From assembly GCF_023923225.1 (NCBI RefSeq), contig NZ_CP099489.1:3844001-3908000 (forward strand): a DNA stretch of 64,000 nucleotides. The letters are read 5' to 3'. Below the pieces are notes generated by a model. That model was given only the letters and a program-made list of their open reading frames with translations. It did no database searches and was not told the DNA's origin. Positions 44,674 to 55,712 of the stretch are shown here, piece by piece. Position 1 is the stretch's first letter. The number at the start of each line of letters is the position of its first letter. The translations under genes and the position numbers were made by a program. This stretch comes from Ornithinimicrobium faecis (lineage in GTDB: Bacteria > Actinomycetota > Actinomycetes > Actinomycetales > Dermatophilaceae).

Positions 44674-45282
44674 ATGCTCGCTGCACTCACTGGGGCCGGG
44701 CTCTCTGCCGCGGCCGGGCTCAATGCCTACATCCCGTTCCTGATCGTGGCGGTGGTCGCCCGGTTCACGGAGGTCCTCAACCTGCCGTCGCAATATGCCT
44801 GGATCGAGTCCGACTGGGCCATTGGCGGCGCGGCGGTGCTGCTCGTCGGTGAGGTGGTCTTCGACAAGATCCCCGTCGTCGACCACATCAATGATGCCGT
44901 CGGCACCTTCATCCGCCCGGCCTCTGGTGGTCTGATCTTCGCCGCCACCCAGGCCGCTGAGGACCTGGAGCAGGGCTCCTCCTTCATGCAGGACAACCCC
45001 TGGATCGGTGTGGTCCTGGGCATCGTCACAGCGGGCATCGTGCACACCGGCAAGGCCGTCACTCGTCCGGTCGTCAACGCGAGCACCCTGGGGATCGGCG
45101 CACCCCTGATGTCGACCGCCGAGGACACCGCCTCGGTGGGCCTGAGTTTCGTGGCGATCTTCTTCCCGATCATCGTGATCTTCGCGCTGCTGCTCATGCT
45201 GTGGGGCGCCGTCGTGCTGTGGCGCAAGGGTCGCAAGCGGCGCCGCGAGCGCGAGCAGGCCGTCGCGGCCTACTACGGCTGA
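44674..45282 (+). CDS. DUF4126 family membrane protein
   Basis: A 202-residue membrane protein, MLAALTGAGLSAAAGLNAYIPFLIVAV, which is the DUF4126 pattern (Gly-rich helix with LNAY). Helices: about 3-30, 48-65, 105-125, 150-180. A re-entrant Ala/Gly stretch (ASGGLIFAATQAAED) lies at about 88-102. The C-terminus is basic (RKGRKRRRERE). The function of the family is unknown. It stands alone after the subtilase terminator. Confidence 0.85.
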   Translation: MLAALTGAGLSAAAGLNAYIPFLIVAVVARFTEVLNLPSQYAWIESDWAIGGAAVLLVGEVVFDKIPVVDHINDAVGTFIRPASGGLIFAATQAAEDLEQGSSFMQDNPWIGVVLGIVTAGIVHTGKAVTRPVVNASTLGIGAPLMSTAEDTASVGLSFVAIFFPIIVIFALLLMLWGAVVLWRKGRKRRREREQAVAAYYG

Positions 45283-45332
45283 CGCCTGCCTACAGGCAGC
45301 ACCAACTACTCAGCACCGGGCCAGGAGAGGCC

Positions 45333-46193
45333 TCAGCGGGCAGCCAGGACCGCGTCATACAGCGCCTTGGCCGACAGGCCGGTGCGCCGGGAGACGTCCT
45401 TGCAGACGTCCTTGAGCCGCTCCCCAGCCTCCGTGCGCTCCCGGATCTCTGGGACGACGTCGGCGACCTCGGTGACCGGCCCGGCGGCGGGATCCACCCC
45501 CGCGACCACGACCGTGATCTCCCCCCGCACGCCGTCAGCGGCCCAGGCAGCGAGCTCAGCCAACCCACCGCGGCGGACCTCCTCGTAGGTCTTGGTGAGC
45601 TCACGGCATACGGCCGCTGGTCGGTCCTCCCCCAGGACGGTGGCCATCGAGGTGAGGGTCGCGGCCAACCGGTGCGGCGCCTCAAAGAAGACCATCGTGC
45701 GCGGCTCGGCCACGAGTTGGGCCAGGGCCCGCTCGCGCTCGCCGGTCTTGCGGGGCAGGAAGCCCTCAAAGCAGAACCGGTCGACGGGCAGGGCGCTGAC
45801 GGCCAGGGCCATCAGCACGGCGGAGGGACCGGGCACGCAGGTGACTGCCAGGTCCTCGGCCACCGAGGCGGCCACGAGGCGATAGCCAGGGTCGGACACC
45901 GACGGCATGCCCGCGTCCGTGACCAGCAGCACCCGCTCCCCCGCCGCGATCCGCGCGACCAGATCGGGTGTGCGCGAGGCCTCGTTGTGCTCGTGATAGG
46001 AGATGACGTCGCCCGTGACCGTGACCCCGAGGCGGTCGGTGAGGCGACGCAGCCGGCGGGTGTCCTCGGCGGCGACGACGTCGGCGGTCGTCAGCTCCTC
46101 CAGCAGGCGCGGTGAGGCATCCCGGGAGTCGCCGATCGGGGTTGCCGCCAACACGAGTGCCGCGCGCCCGACGCCGGGCGAGTCCTGGGTCAC
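45333..46193 (-). CDS. rsmI: 16S rRNA 2'-O-methyltransferase RsmI
   Basis: A 286-residue enzyme that methylates the 2'-OH of C1402 in 16S rRNA. I chose GTG 46193 (VTQDSPGVGRAALVLAATPIGD) because GGAGGG lies 7 nt upstream; an earlier ATG at 46235 adds 14 residues lacking support. Motifs: LAATPIGDSRDAS, VAAEDTRR, ISYHEHNE, VTDAGMPSVSDPG and the VPGPSA loop, all of the tetrapyrrole-methylase-like fold. A 32-bp repeat array precedes it. The C-terminal domain ends LSAKALYDAVLAAR. Confidence 0.96.
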   Translation of the reverse strand: MTQDSPGVGRAALVLAATPIGDSRDASPRLLEELTTADVVAAEDTRRLRRLTDRLGVTVTGDVISYHEHNEASRTPDLVARIAAGERVLLVTDAGMPSVSDPGYRLVAASVAEDLAVTCVPGPSAVLMALAVSALPVDRFCFEGFLPRKTGERERALAQLVAEPRTMVFFEAPHRLAATLTSMATVLGEDRPAAVCRELTKTYEEVRRGGLAELAAWAADGVRGEITVVVAGVDPAAGPVTEVADVVPEIRERTEAGERLKDVCKDVSRRTGLSAKALYDAVLAAR

Positions 46194-46251
46194 AGGCGAT
46201 CCCTCCACGGTGCCGGGCCCGAGCAGGATCGCCACGAGCGACCCGGTCGGT

Positions 46252-46337
46252 GTGCGAAACCTCTACGAAAATGCGGGGTAGGCGTACGAAACCTCTATCA
46301 AAATGCGGGGTGGGCGTACGAAACCTCTATCAAAATT
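46252..46337. repeat. 32-bp tandem repeat, 2.7 copies, between sdhB and rsmI
   Basis: Units start at 46252, 46284 and 46316. Each reads GTRCGAAACCTCTAYCAAAA followed by TGCGGGGTRGGC; the third stops where sdhB begins. The A+T content is well above that of the neighbourhood. The array fills the gap between the sdhB stop and the rsmI leader, and rsmI's GTG lies 59 nt downstream in its transcription direction. No spacer variation, so not CRISPR. Confidence 0.9.
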
Positions 46338-46339
46338 GG

Positions 46340-47083
46340 TCAGGCCTGGTGCCGCGTGGCGCGGAGCAGGTCGCCGTTCATCTGCGAGATGACGTTGAGC
46401 GGGATGCCCTTCGGGCAGGCGCGGGAGCACTCGCCGAGGTTGGTGCACCCACCGAAGCCCTCCTCGTCGTGCTGCGCCGTCATGGACAGCACGCGCGCGT
46501 CACGCTCGGGCTGGCCCTGCGGGAACTCGCCGAGGTGGGTGATCTTGGCGCCCATGAACAACATGCCCGAGGCGTTGGGGCACGCGGCGACGCACGCGCC
46601 GCAGCCGATGCACTCGGCCGCCATGAACGCACGGTCTGCGTCCTCCTTGGGGACCGGTGTGGCGTGGGCGTCCGGGGCCGAGCCGGTGTTGGCCGAGATG
46701 TAGCCGCCGGACTGGATGATCCGGTCGAGGGAGCCACGGTCGACACACAGGTCCTTGATCACCGGGAAGGCGTCGGCCCGCCAGGGCTCGATGACGATCT
46801 CGTCGCCGTCGCGGAAGGAGCGCATGTGCAGCTGGCAGGTGGTGGTGCGCTCGGGGCCGTGCGCCTCGCCGTTGATCATCACGCCACACATGCCGCAGAT
46901 GCCTTCACGGCAGTCGCTGTCGAAGGCGACCGGCTCCTCGCCCTTGGCGATCAGGTCCTCGTTGAGCACGTCCAGCATCTCGAGGAAGGACATGTCCTCG
47001 GAGACGTCATTGATCGGATAGGTGACGACACCGCCCTTGTCCTCCGGGCCGGTCTGCCGCCAGATCTTCAGGGTGAGTTTCAT
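46340..47083 (-). CDS. sdhB: succinate dehydrogenase iron-sulfur subunit
   Basis: A 247-residue subunit. The N-terminal 2Fe-2S ferredoxin domain has [10 protein letters not shown] and a fourth Cys in TTTCQLH; the C-terminal part carries the 4Fe-4S and 3Fe-4S motifs [14 protein letters not shown] and [12 protein letters not shown]. It passes electrons from SdhA to the membrane subunit. It is the last gene of sdhCAB, 55 nt after sdhA. The length matches the Sdh1-type of Actinobacteria. Confidence 0.97.
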   Translation of the reverse strand: MKLTLKIWRQTGPEDKGGVVTYPINDVSEDMSFLEMLDVLNEDLIAKGEEPVAFDSDCREGICGMCGVMINGEAHGPERTTTCQLHMRSFRDGDEIVIEPWRADAFPVIKDLCVDRGSLDRIIQSGGYISANTGSAPDAHATPVPKEDADRAFMAAECIGCGACVAACPNASGMLFMGAKITHLGEFPQGQPERDARVLSMTAQHDEEGFGGCTNLGECSRACPKGIPLNVISQMNGDLLRATRHQA

Positions 47084-47138
47084 CGGGTCCCTCCACGAGA
47101 GTCGAAGTGGGCAACGGTCGGGGCACTGCTGGGGCTGA

Positions 47139-49109
<1,971 letters not shown>

Positions 49110-49155
49110 CGTGTGTGCTCCGTCCTGGTGCGCCCGGCAGTCAGTGAGTGTGCGG

Positions 49156-49851
49156 TCATGGGATCAGTCCGAGGAGGATGGCCACCGGGGGCAGCGCGAA
49201 GCCGACCACGACGACCACCGCGACGAGGATGGCCACGAGCCGCAGGCGCTCGGCCATGTCGAGGCTGGTGTTCAGGCCCAGCGTCATGCCCGCTGACCAG
49301 ATGCCGTGCAGCAGGTGCATGCCCAGGGCGGCCACGGCAAGGAGGTAGAGCAGGACGGCCCACCACTCACCGAAGCTGGCCACCAGGCGGTCGGCCGGGT
49401 TGTCGAAGTCGCCACCGATCTGGATGGTGTTGGTCGTGAAGTGCAGGATGTGGAAGACCACGAAGATCAGCAGGGCAACGCCGCCCCAGCGCATGGAGCG
49501 CTTGACGAAGGTCGCCCACTCACCCTTGCGCGCGACATAGCGCGTGGTGCGGGCCTGACCGGCACGGCCCCACAGCATGAAGGCCGAGGCCGCGTGCAGC
49601 ACGACGCTGGCCAGCAGCACGATGCGCATGACCCAGAGGAAACCCTTCTCTGGGAGCATCGGGGTGCCGAACTCGCGCAGGTGGTGCGCGTACTCATTGA
49701 AGCTGTCCGTGCCGGCAAAGATCATCAGGTTGCCGTACATGTGGGCAAGGATGAACCCGACAAAGATCAACCCTGTGACGGCCATCACCGTCTTGAGCAG
49801 GATGCTCGATGTCTTGGGCCGCTTGCCTGCGGAGATTGTTGAGGTGGCCAC
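49156..49851 (-). CDS. sdhC: succinate dehydrogenase cytochrome b subunit
   Basis: A 231-residue membrane anchor of the SdhC/FrdC b558 type. Five membrane helices are seen (about 20-42, 75-95, 125-148, 160-180, 205-227), with candidate haem His residues in [28 protein letters not shown] and LGMHLLHGI. There is no sdhD, so the enzyme is a three-subunit CAB form. GTG start at 49851; TACAGT (49863-49858) ends 6 nt before it, so it is probably leaderless. Divergent from the mannosyltransferase. Confidence 0.94.
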   Translation of the reverse strand: MATSTISAGKRPKTSSILLKTVMAVTGLIFVGFILAHMYGNLMIFAGTDSFNEYAHHLREFGTPMLPEKGFLWVMRIVLLASVVLHAASAFMLWGRAGQARTTRYVARKGEWATFVKRSMRWGGVALLIFVVFHILHFTTNTIQIGGDFDNPADRLVASFGEWWAVLLYLLAVAALGMHLLHGIWSAGMTLGLNTSLDMAERLRLVAILVAVVVVVGFALPPVAILLGLIP

Positions 49852-49857
49852 GTCAGG

Positions 49858-49863
49858 ACTGTA
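49858..49863 (-). promoter_or_regulatory. -10 box of the sdhCAB operon (leaderless)
   Basis: TACAGT on the minus strand lies 6 nt before the sdhC GTG, so the first base of the start codon should be +1. No ribosome-binding site is present. No clear -35 was seen. Confidence 0.55.
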
Positions 49864-49940
49864 CTACTGGCGACACGCCGCCTGACGGATACCCGCCGCG
49901 ACCGGGCGACGGGAGCGGTGATTGGGACAGGTTCGCGGCC

Positions 49941-49946
49941 TACTAT
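49941..49946 (+). promoter_or_regulatory. -10 box of the mannosyltransferase gene (leaderless)
   Basis: TACTAT is followed by six bases and then the chosen GTG at 49953. This is the mirror of the sdhC arrangement on the other strand, 78 bp away. It supports the GTG as the true start. Confidence 0.5.
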
Positions 49947-49952
49947 GACGCG

Positions 49953-51530
49953 GTGACCGAACCGACCGGGGGGCCGACCCGCCTGCGCGCGCGCCTGCTC
50001 GGACCGTCGGTGAGTGCCCGGTCCGCGGCCTGGGCGTGGTGGGGGCCGCTGATCGTGATGGTGCTCGGGGGCGTCATCCGACTCATCAACCTGGGGCACC
50101 CCTCCTCGCTGATCTTCGACGAGACCTACTACGTCAAGCAGGGCTGGTCCCTCATCAAGTTCGGCACCGAGATGGAGGTGCGCGACGGGCTGGAGGAGCC
50201 CGACGTCCTGTTCACCGCCGGCAACCCCGACGTCTTCGGCGACACCCCCGACATGGTGGTGCACCCGCCCGTCGGCAAGTGGATGATCGGCCTGGGCGAG
50301 TGGATGTTCGGGGTGGACAACGCGTTCAGCTGGCGCATCATCGCCGCCGTGGTGGGCACCCTGTCGATCCTGATGGTCGGCCGCGCCGCGTGGCGGATGT
50401 TCCACAACCCCCTGCTGGCCACGGCCGCAGCCACCCTGCTGGCGGCTGACGGTCACCACTTCGTGCACTCGCGCACGGGGCTGCTCGACATCTTCGTCAT
50501 GTTCTGGGCGCTCGCCGCGTTCTGCCTGCTGCTCATCGACCGTGAGGACGGCCGCAAGCGCCTGGCGGCACGGGTCAACGCGCTGGCACCGACACCCGGC
50601 AGTATGCAGTGGGGCCCGGGCCTCGGGATCCGCTGGTGGCGGGTGGCCGCCGGGGTCAGCCTGGGGCTGTGCATCGGGACCAAGTGGTCTGGCCTGTTCT
50701 TCCTGGCGGCCTTCGGCCTGATGACCGTCTGGTGGGACATGGGCGCTCGCCGAGCCGCCGGGGCACAGAAGTGGTTCATCGGCTCAGCGGTGCGCGACGG
50801 CATACCGGCCTTCCTGCAGACCGTGCCCGTCGCGCTGGTGACCTATCTGGTCAGCTGGGTGGGCTGGTTCGGGACCGACCACGGCTACAAGCGGCAGTGG
50901 GCCGCCGACAACCCCGCCCTGGGGCTGGCGTCCCTCGTGCCCGACCCGCTGCGGTCGCTGTGGGCCTACCACCAAGAGATCATGACCTTCCACGTCGGGC
51001 TGCACAACGAGCACGCGTGGTCCTCCAACCCGTGGTCCTGGATCGTCCAGGGCCGGCCCACGCTGTTCTACTCCCGGTGGCCAAAACTCGGCGAGGACGG
51101 CTGCGGAGCGGCCGACTGCGTCACCTACATCGCCTCCCTGGGCAACCTGTTCATCTGGTGGGGCGCCACCCTGGGGCTGCTCGTCGTGGCCTTCATGTGG
51201 TTGATCGGGCGGGACTGGCGGGCCGGGGCCGCGCTGTCCGGGCTGATCGCCGGGTGGCTGCCGTGGTTCATGTATCAGACCCGCACGATCTACAGCTTCT
51301 ATGCCGTGGCGTTCGTGCCGTGGCTGGTGCTGATCGTCACCTATTGCCTGTCCCTGGCGCTCGGTCGCGCCGAGGACCCGCTGATCCGGCGCCGGTGGGG
51401 TGCGGCGATCGTGATCCTCTATGTGACCGCCGCCGTGGCCCTGTTCGTCTGGTACTACCCGGTCTACACCGCCTCGACCATCCCGCGCGATCAGTGGGAG
51501 CTGCGCATGTGGTTCGACTTCTGGACCTAG
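49953..51530 (+). CDS. pmt: polyprenyl-phosphate mannose-protein O-mannosyltransferase
   Basis: A 525-residue GT39 membrane enzyme that O-mannosylates secreted proteins with polyprenyl-P-mannose. GTG 49953 is chosen because of the -10 box 6 nt upstream; the open frame to 49809 would run into sdhC. The first extracytoplasmic loop has the catalytic acidic pair LIFDETYYVKQG, then VHPPVGKWMIG. About eleven helices follow, with MIR-like SRTGLLDIF and WSSNPWSW motifs. The pmt-rsmI pair is conserved in Actinobacteria; here sdh is inserted between them. Confidence 0.94.
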   Translation: MTEPTGGPTRLRARLLGPSVSARSAAWAWWGPLIVMVLGGVIRLINLGHPSSLIFDETYYVKQGWSLIKFGTEMEVRDGLEEPDVLFTAGNPDVFGDTPDMVVHPPVGKWMIGLGEWMFGVDNAFSWRIIAAVVGTLSILMVGRAAWRMFHNPLLATAAATLLAADGHHFVHSRTGLLDIFVMFWALAAFCLLLIDREDGRKRLAARVNALAPTPGSMQWGPGLGIRWWRVAAGVSLGLCIGTKWSGLFFLAAFGLMTVWWDMGARRAAGAQKWFIGSAVRDGIPAFLQTVPVALVTYLVSWVGWFGTDHGYKRQWAADNPALGLASLVPDPLRSLWAYHQEIMTFHVGLHNEHAWSSNPWSWIVQGRPTLFYSRWPKLGEDGCGAADCVTYIASLGNLFIWWGATLGLLVVAFMWLIGRDWRAGAALSGLIAGWLPWFMYQTRTIYSFYAVAFVPWLVLIVTYCLSLALGRAEDPLIRRRWGAAIVILYVTAAVALFVWYYPVYTASTIPRDQWELRMWFDFWT

Positions 51531-51558
51531 CCGGACCTGACTCCGCGCCGACCTGCTC

Positions 51559-52047
51559 TCACCGGCCGTAGCGGTAGGGACGCTCCCACGGCCAGTCGGC
51601 GTCGATCCAGGCGACCAGGGCGTCCGCGAGCGGCCCATCGAGGTCGGCGTGGCTGGCCCGGACCCAGGACTGGACGCTGACGTCGTGGCCCTCCTCCTTG
51701 GTCGGATAGAGGTAGACGCACCCGATGACGTCGTTGTCGCGCGGGTCGAGCACCGTGAAGGTGAACCCCTTGGCGGCCTCGAAATGGGCCTCGTGACGCG
51801 TCAGGTCCTTGAGGTTGTCCTCCAGTGACATCCCCTCGGGGCGCGGCCAGCTGCCGTCCGGATAGCCCGGTGTGGCCCGGATGTGCTCGACGCTGCTCAT
51901 CCACGCGGCCCGGTCGGCCTCGTTGTGCTGCGGGCCGAGAGGCTCGAGGCGGAAGCGGTCGGTGGTCAGCGAGCGCGGGGGCTCAAATCCCGCGGGCACG
52001 AAGTCGTTGGGCACAGAGTCCTTGGGCACGGGGTCGGTGGTGGCCAT
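51559..52047 (-). CDS. GNAT-family acetyltransferase-like protein
   Basis: A 162-residue protein with an acetyltransferase-like pattern (TDRFRLEPLGPQHNEADRAAWMSS, then FTFTVLDPRDNDVIGCVYLYPTKEEGHDVSVQSWVRASH, then LVAWIDADWPWERPYRYGR). The acetyl-CoA loop is not of the standard RxxGxG/A form, so it may be a divergent member. The first 25 residues are repeats of DSVPNDFVPAG type, encoded by short DNA repeats at 51995-52045. It follows the TPR gene on the same strand with a 57-nt gap. Confidence 0.75.
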   Translation of the reverse strand: MATTDPVPKDSVPNDFVPAGFEPPRSLTTDRFRLEPLGPQHNEADRAAWMSSVEHIRATPGYPDGSWPRPEGMSLEDNLKDLTRHEAHFEAAKGFTFTVLDPRDNDVIGCVYLYPTKEEGHDVSVQSWVRASHADLDGPLADALVAWIDADWPWERPYRYGR

Positions 52048-52104
52048 GCCTCGAACGTAGCCGCGCGTCCACTCAGGCGCCTCAGGTTTTCCGCAGCCGC
52101 AGGA

Positions 52105-52425
52105 CTACTGCGTCAGGCCCATCGCCTCAGCGAGCAGCAGGTGCTGGCGGCCCTCCTCGGCCCGGCCGGCACGTTGCAGGGTCCGGGCCAGCAGCAGGTG
52201 GGCATAGGCCTCGCTCGGCCAGCGTCCGACGACCACGACGAGCACCTCCTCCGCCCGGCCGAGCTGGGCGGAGTGGTAGTAGGAGCGGGCCAGCCACATC
52301 CGGGACTCGAGATGGTCCGGCTCCTCCTCGACCAGTCGCGCGAACAGCTCGGCGGCCTTGGCGAACTCCTTGTTCTCGAACAGGAAGGTGGCCCGGTCAT
52401 AGGTCTGCGTGAGGTCCTCGGCCAT
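52105..52425 (-). CDS. small TPR-repeat protein
   Basis: A 106-residue protein of about three tetratricopeptide repeats: LTQTYDRATFLFENKEFAKAAELFARLVEEEPDHLESRMWLARSYYHSAQLGRAEEVLVVVV and a third repeat ending LLLAEAMGLTQ. It has no signal peptide. ATG 52425 overlaps the stop of the bacterial-PH gene by one base (TGATG). A scaffold role for the coupled PH-domain membrane proteins is likely but unproved. Confidence 0.82.
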   Translation of the reverse strand: MAEDLTQTYDRATFLFENKEFAKAAELFARLVEEEPDHLESRMWLARSYYHSAQLGRAEEVLVVVVGRWPSEAYAHLLLARTLQRAGRAEEGRQHLLLAEAMGLTQ

Positions 52426-54095
52426 CACGCCTCCTCTCTGGCCGACCGGAACTGGTCGACGACGTTGGGGGTGGTCTGGCTCGCGAGCTCGATGGCCCAC
52501 GGCAGGGGGATGTTGGAGACCCTGACGACCTCAGGACCGGCCGCCGTCGTGGCGAGCAGGTCAGCCAGCCCGCGCCGCCGCTGGAAGAAGGACTGGTGCA
52601 CCACCCACCCGATGATGCCCGCGCGCTCGAGGACGACCCGCTGACGCTGGAAGGCACCGGAGCGGCTCACCACGTGCTCCGGTGTCAGGCGGTGCCCGAG
52701 GTTGCGGAAGCTCAGCTCGGCCGAGAGGAGGCTGAGCAGACCGGTGCCACCGAAGACTGCACCGACGATCCACCACGGCCAGGCCAGCCACCAGGTCAGT
52801 CCCCCGACGATCGCGGTCAGGGTCAGGGTCGGCCACAGGCTCTGGAACAGCAGCCGGCGGTGCGCAGCATCTCCGTGGCTGCGCACGCCCACGGTCAGGG
52901 GCCCGTCCAGCGTGCCGTCACCGCCCGTGCCCGCGTCCTGGTCGTCTGCGCCGGTCGGGTCGACGAGGTGCTCGCCGGTGCCGAGCACGCTGTGCCCGAC
53001 CGACTCGGCCACCGGGCGCGGGCAGGGAGGCAGCAACTTGGTGGTGCCCCCGGAGCCGACACCGGTGGCCAGCGAGGACAGCTCGCCCCCGCCGACGGCC
53101 CGCAGCAGCAGCGGCTCGGTCAACTGGACCCCGCGGATCCGGGCCTCCTCGACGGTCGTGGAGGTGGTCGTCAGCAGGCCCCGGGTCAGCCGGATCGTGC
53201 CGCCCGACTCACGCACCAACCGCAGGTTCCACCACTGGATCACATAGTTGAGGGTCGAGACCACGAGCCAGCCGACGATCAGCACGATCAGGCCCACCAG
53301 CACAATCGCGATGATCGCCTGGGCCAGCACCCACTCGTAGGTGCCGGTCACCCGATCCTGGCTCAGGACCCCGAAGTCGTCACCGAACTGGAAGAGCACA
53401 CCCAGGGCGGTGGCCACGATGACCAGGCTGGAGAGGCTGAACGGCGCGAACCGCAACCAGGACCAGTCGATCTCGGCCAGCAGCTGCTCCTGGGGCAGAC
53501 CCACCGGACCCACGGACTGCGATGCGGCGCCCTGGGGGCCAGCCTGCGGCATACCGGGCTCTGTCGGTCCCGCCGGGGACGGCGAGCGCCCCTGGGCACC
53601 TCGCAGCAGCAGGTATTCGCGCAGCTGTGCGGCATCGGCCGTGGCCAGCCCGTCGAGCTCGACGCGCGACTCGTCGACGCCCGTGCCGATCTTGGCGCGG
53701 GACAGGCTGAGGACCCGGTGCAGCGGCGGCGACTCCAGGTCCACGCTGCGCACCCGGTCCAGCGGCGCGGTCTTCTCCGACTTGTTGAGCAGACCCTTGC
53801 GCACCTGCAGTTGGGTGTCGGTGAACCGATAGTGCGTGGTGAACCACGGGATCACACCGGCCGCGAGCGCGAGGATGACCAGCACCGGCAGCAACCGGAC
53901 CGACCAGCCGCCGTCCGAACGGCTGATCCCGATGAACGCGATGACGATGGGGACGGCCATCGACCACAGCACCCGGACCGGGTGCACGAGGAGCATCCGT
54001 GGGGACTGCCGGTGCCACTCCTGGTCCCGGACGGCCTGCGGCGCCGGGAGGTCGTATGCCGGACCGCTGGGTGGGGTGTCCGAGGGCACCGTCAC
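52425..54095 (-). CDS. bacterial PH-domain membrane protein (YdbT-like)
   Basis: A 556-residue protein with three bPH_2 domains, each behind a pair of helices. The first is at about 90-170 (HYRFTDTQLQVRKGLLNKSEKTAPLDRVRSVDLE), the second at about 295-360 (GGTIRLTRGLLTTTSTTVEEARIRGV) and the third at about 475-550 (LTPEHVVSRSGAFQRQRVVLERAGIIGW). Helix pairs lie at about 40-80, 215-290 and 430-465. It overlaps the smaller PH protein by 4 nt. In Bacillus, YdbS and YdbT protect against an antimicrobial peptide; the role here is inferred only. Confidence 0.9.
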   Translation of the reverse strand: MTVPSDTPPSGPAYDLPAPQAVRDQEWHRQSPRMLLVHPVRVLWSMAVPIVIAFIGISRSDGGWSVRLLPVLVILALAAGVIPWFTTHYRFTDTQLQVRKGLLNKSEKTAPLDRVRSVDLESPPLHRVLSLSRAKIGTGVDESRVELDGLATADAAQLREYLLLRGAQGRSPSPAGPTEPGMPQAGPQGAASQSVGPVGLPQEQLLAEIDWSWLRFAPFSLSSLVIVATALGVLFQFGDDFGVLSQDRVTGTYEWVLAQAIIAIVLVGLIVLIVGWLVVSTLNYVIQWWNLRLVRESGGTIRLTRGLLTTTSTTVEEARIRGVQLTEPLLLRAVGGGELSSLATGVGSGGTTKLLPPCPRPVAESVGHSVLGTGEHLVDPTGADDQDAGTGGDGTLDGPLTVGVRSHGDAAHRRLLFQSLWPTLTLTAIVGGLTWWLAWPWWIVGAVFGGTGLLSLLSAELSFRNLGHRLTPEHVVSRSGAFQRQRVVLERAGIIGWVVHQSFFQRRRGLADLLATTAAGPEVVRVSNIPLPWAIELASQTTPNVVDQFRSAREEA

Positions 54096-54598
54096 GTTGC
54101 GTCACCCTCGTCGCGGCCGGTGATCTCGGTCAGGTCGGCCACCACGCGGCGGGCCTCGTCCTGGTCCAGGCAGTTGATCTCGATCGCTCCGGCCGAGGAC
54201 GCCGTGGTCACCGTGATGGAGGCCAGGCCGAACATCCGCTGGATTGCGCCCTGCTCGGAGTCGACGGTCTGCACCCGCGACAGCGGCGCGATGCGCTGCT
54301 CGACGTTGAGCCAGCCCGATCGGGTGTAGATCGCGGTCTCGGTGACCTCCCAGCGGTGCACAGCGAACTTGAACCGCGGCACGATCAGGATCTCGACCAG
54401 GGCCATCACGACGGCGAGCGCCAGGATCACCGTGGCCCACCACCACCGGTCGGGGAGCACGACGAAATAGACGACCGCGAGGATCGCCAGGAAGATGCCC
54501 TCCCAGATCAGCGCGGTGGTCGTCCAATAGCCGATGGCGCTCCGGGAGACCTTGCGGGCCGGGTCGCGGAGGGCGGGGTCGCCCGTGGCCGTGCTCAT
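54092..54598 (-). CDS. bacterial PH-domain membrane protein (YdbS-like)
   Basis: A 168-residue protein with a helix pair (about 22-72; [28 protein letters not shown] and [21 protein letters not shown]) and one bPH_2 domain (about 78-150; [32 protein letters not shown]). ATG 54598 overlaps the argF stop by 4 nt (ATGA), and the end overlaps the larger PH gene by 4 nt. The gene pair is usual for the YdbS/YdbT type. Its coupling to a carbamoyltransferase is unusual. Confidence 0.9.
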   Translation of the reverse strand: MSTATGDPALRDPARKVSRSAIGYWTTTALIWEGIFLAILAVVYFVVLPDRWWWATVILALAVVMALVEILIVPRFKFAVHRWEVTETAIYTRSGWLNVEQRIAPLSRVQTVDSEQGAIQRMFGLASITVTTASSAGAIEINCLDQDEARRVVADLTEITGRDEGDAT

Positions 54599-55608
54599 GT
54601 GGTGCCCCCCAGGGTGGCGACCATCAGCGCCTTGATCGTGTGCATTCGGTTCTCGGCCTGGTCGAAGACAATGCTGGCCTCCGACTCGAAGACCTCGTCG
54701 GTGACCTCGGCGCCGTCGGCGAGGTGCGGATAGCGCCCAACGAGCTCGCGGGCGGTGTCCGTGCCGGTGTCGTGGAAGGCCGGCAGACAGTGCATGAACC
54801 TGACGTCCGGGTTGCCGGTCGCCTCCATCAGGGCGCTGTTGACCTGGAAGGGCAGGAGCACCTCGATGCGCTCGGCCCAGGCAGCCGCGGGCTCCCCCAT
54901 GGAGACCCAGATGTCGGTGTGCACGAAGTCGGTGCCCCGGACCGCCTCGAGCGGGTCCTCGGTGAGCGTGAGCCGCGCGCCGGTCTGCTCGGCGACCGCC
55001 TGGCACTGTGCGATGAGCTCGTCGGTCGGCTGCAGGGCCCGCGGCGCCCCGATGCGCACATCCATGCCGAGCTTGGCGCCGATCAGCAGCAGCGAGTTGC
55101 CCATGTTGTTGCGGGCATCGCCGAGGTAGGCGTAGGAGATCTGCTCCAGCGGCTTGTCGGAGTGCTCCATCATGGTGAGCGCATCGGCCAGCATCTGGGT
55201 GGGGTGCCAGTCGTCGGTGAGGCCGTTGTAGACCGGCACCCCGGCAAATGCAGCAAGCTCCTCGACGACACTCTGCTCGGAGCCGCGGTATTGGATCGCG
55301 TCGAACATCCGCCCCAGCACCCGTGCGGTGTCCTTGATGGACTCCTTGTGCCCGATCTGCGTGGACTTGGGCTCCAGGAAGGTGGTGGCGGCGCCCTGGT
55401 CAGCGGCAGCCACCTCGAAGGAGGACCGGGTGCGGGTGGAGGTCTTCTCAAAGATCAGCGCGATGTTGCGGCCCGCGAGGCGACGCTGCTCGGTCCCGGC
55501 TCGCTTGGCGGCCTTGAGGTCGGCGGCGAGGTCCAGCAGGTGCCGGATCTCCTCCGGGCTCTCCTCGACCAGGCTCAGCAGGCTGCGGCCCCGCAGGTCA
55601 ACTGCCAT
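54595..55608 (-). CDS. argF: ornithine carbamoyltransferase, long (ArcB/ArgF) type
   Basis: A 337-residue OTC (ornithine + carbamoyl phosphate to citrulline). ATG 55608 has GGAAGGAA upstream. The carbamoyl-phosphate loop STRTR is at residues 57-61, and [11 protein letters not shown], then [10 protein letters not shown] near 275 follow. HCLPAFHD and a length of about 335 mark the E. coli ArgF/ArcB-like branch; the usual actinobacterial biosynthetic enzyme is about 305 residues with HCLPAHRG. No other arginine gene is nearby. It could be catabolic (arginine deiminase route). It is coupled to the PH-domain genes. Confidence 0.93.
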   Translation of the reverse strand: MAVDLRGRSLLSLVEESPEEIRHLLDLAADLKAAKRAGTEQRRLAGRNIALIFEKTSTRTRSSFEVAAADQGAATTFLEPKSTQIGHKESIKDTARVLGRMFDAIQYRGSEQSVVEELAAFAGVPVYNGLTDDWHPTQMLADALTMMEHSDKPLEQISYAYLGDARNNMGNSLLLIGAKLGMDVRIGAPRALQPTDELIAQCQAVAEQTGARLTLTEDPLEAVRGTDFVHTDIWVSMGEPAAAWAERIEVLLPFQVNSALMEATGNPDVRFMHCLPAFHDTGTDTARELVGRYPHLADGAEVTDEVFESEASIVFDQAENRMHTIKALMVATLGGTT

Positions 55609-55712
55609 CTCGTGTTCCTTCCCTGCCCATCGCCAGTTCTCGCATGCGTGCATCACGCTCCCCCAAGCATCGCACTGATGGACGCGTCGACCCGCACCCG
55701 TCCCGGCAGTGG

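Noticed and set aside
46252..46337. Possible CRISPR mini-array with 20-bp repeats.
   Set aside because: The intervals between GTACGAAACC words are also repeated, so there are no spacers.
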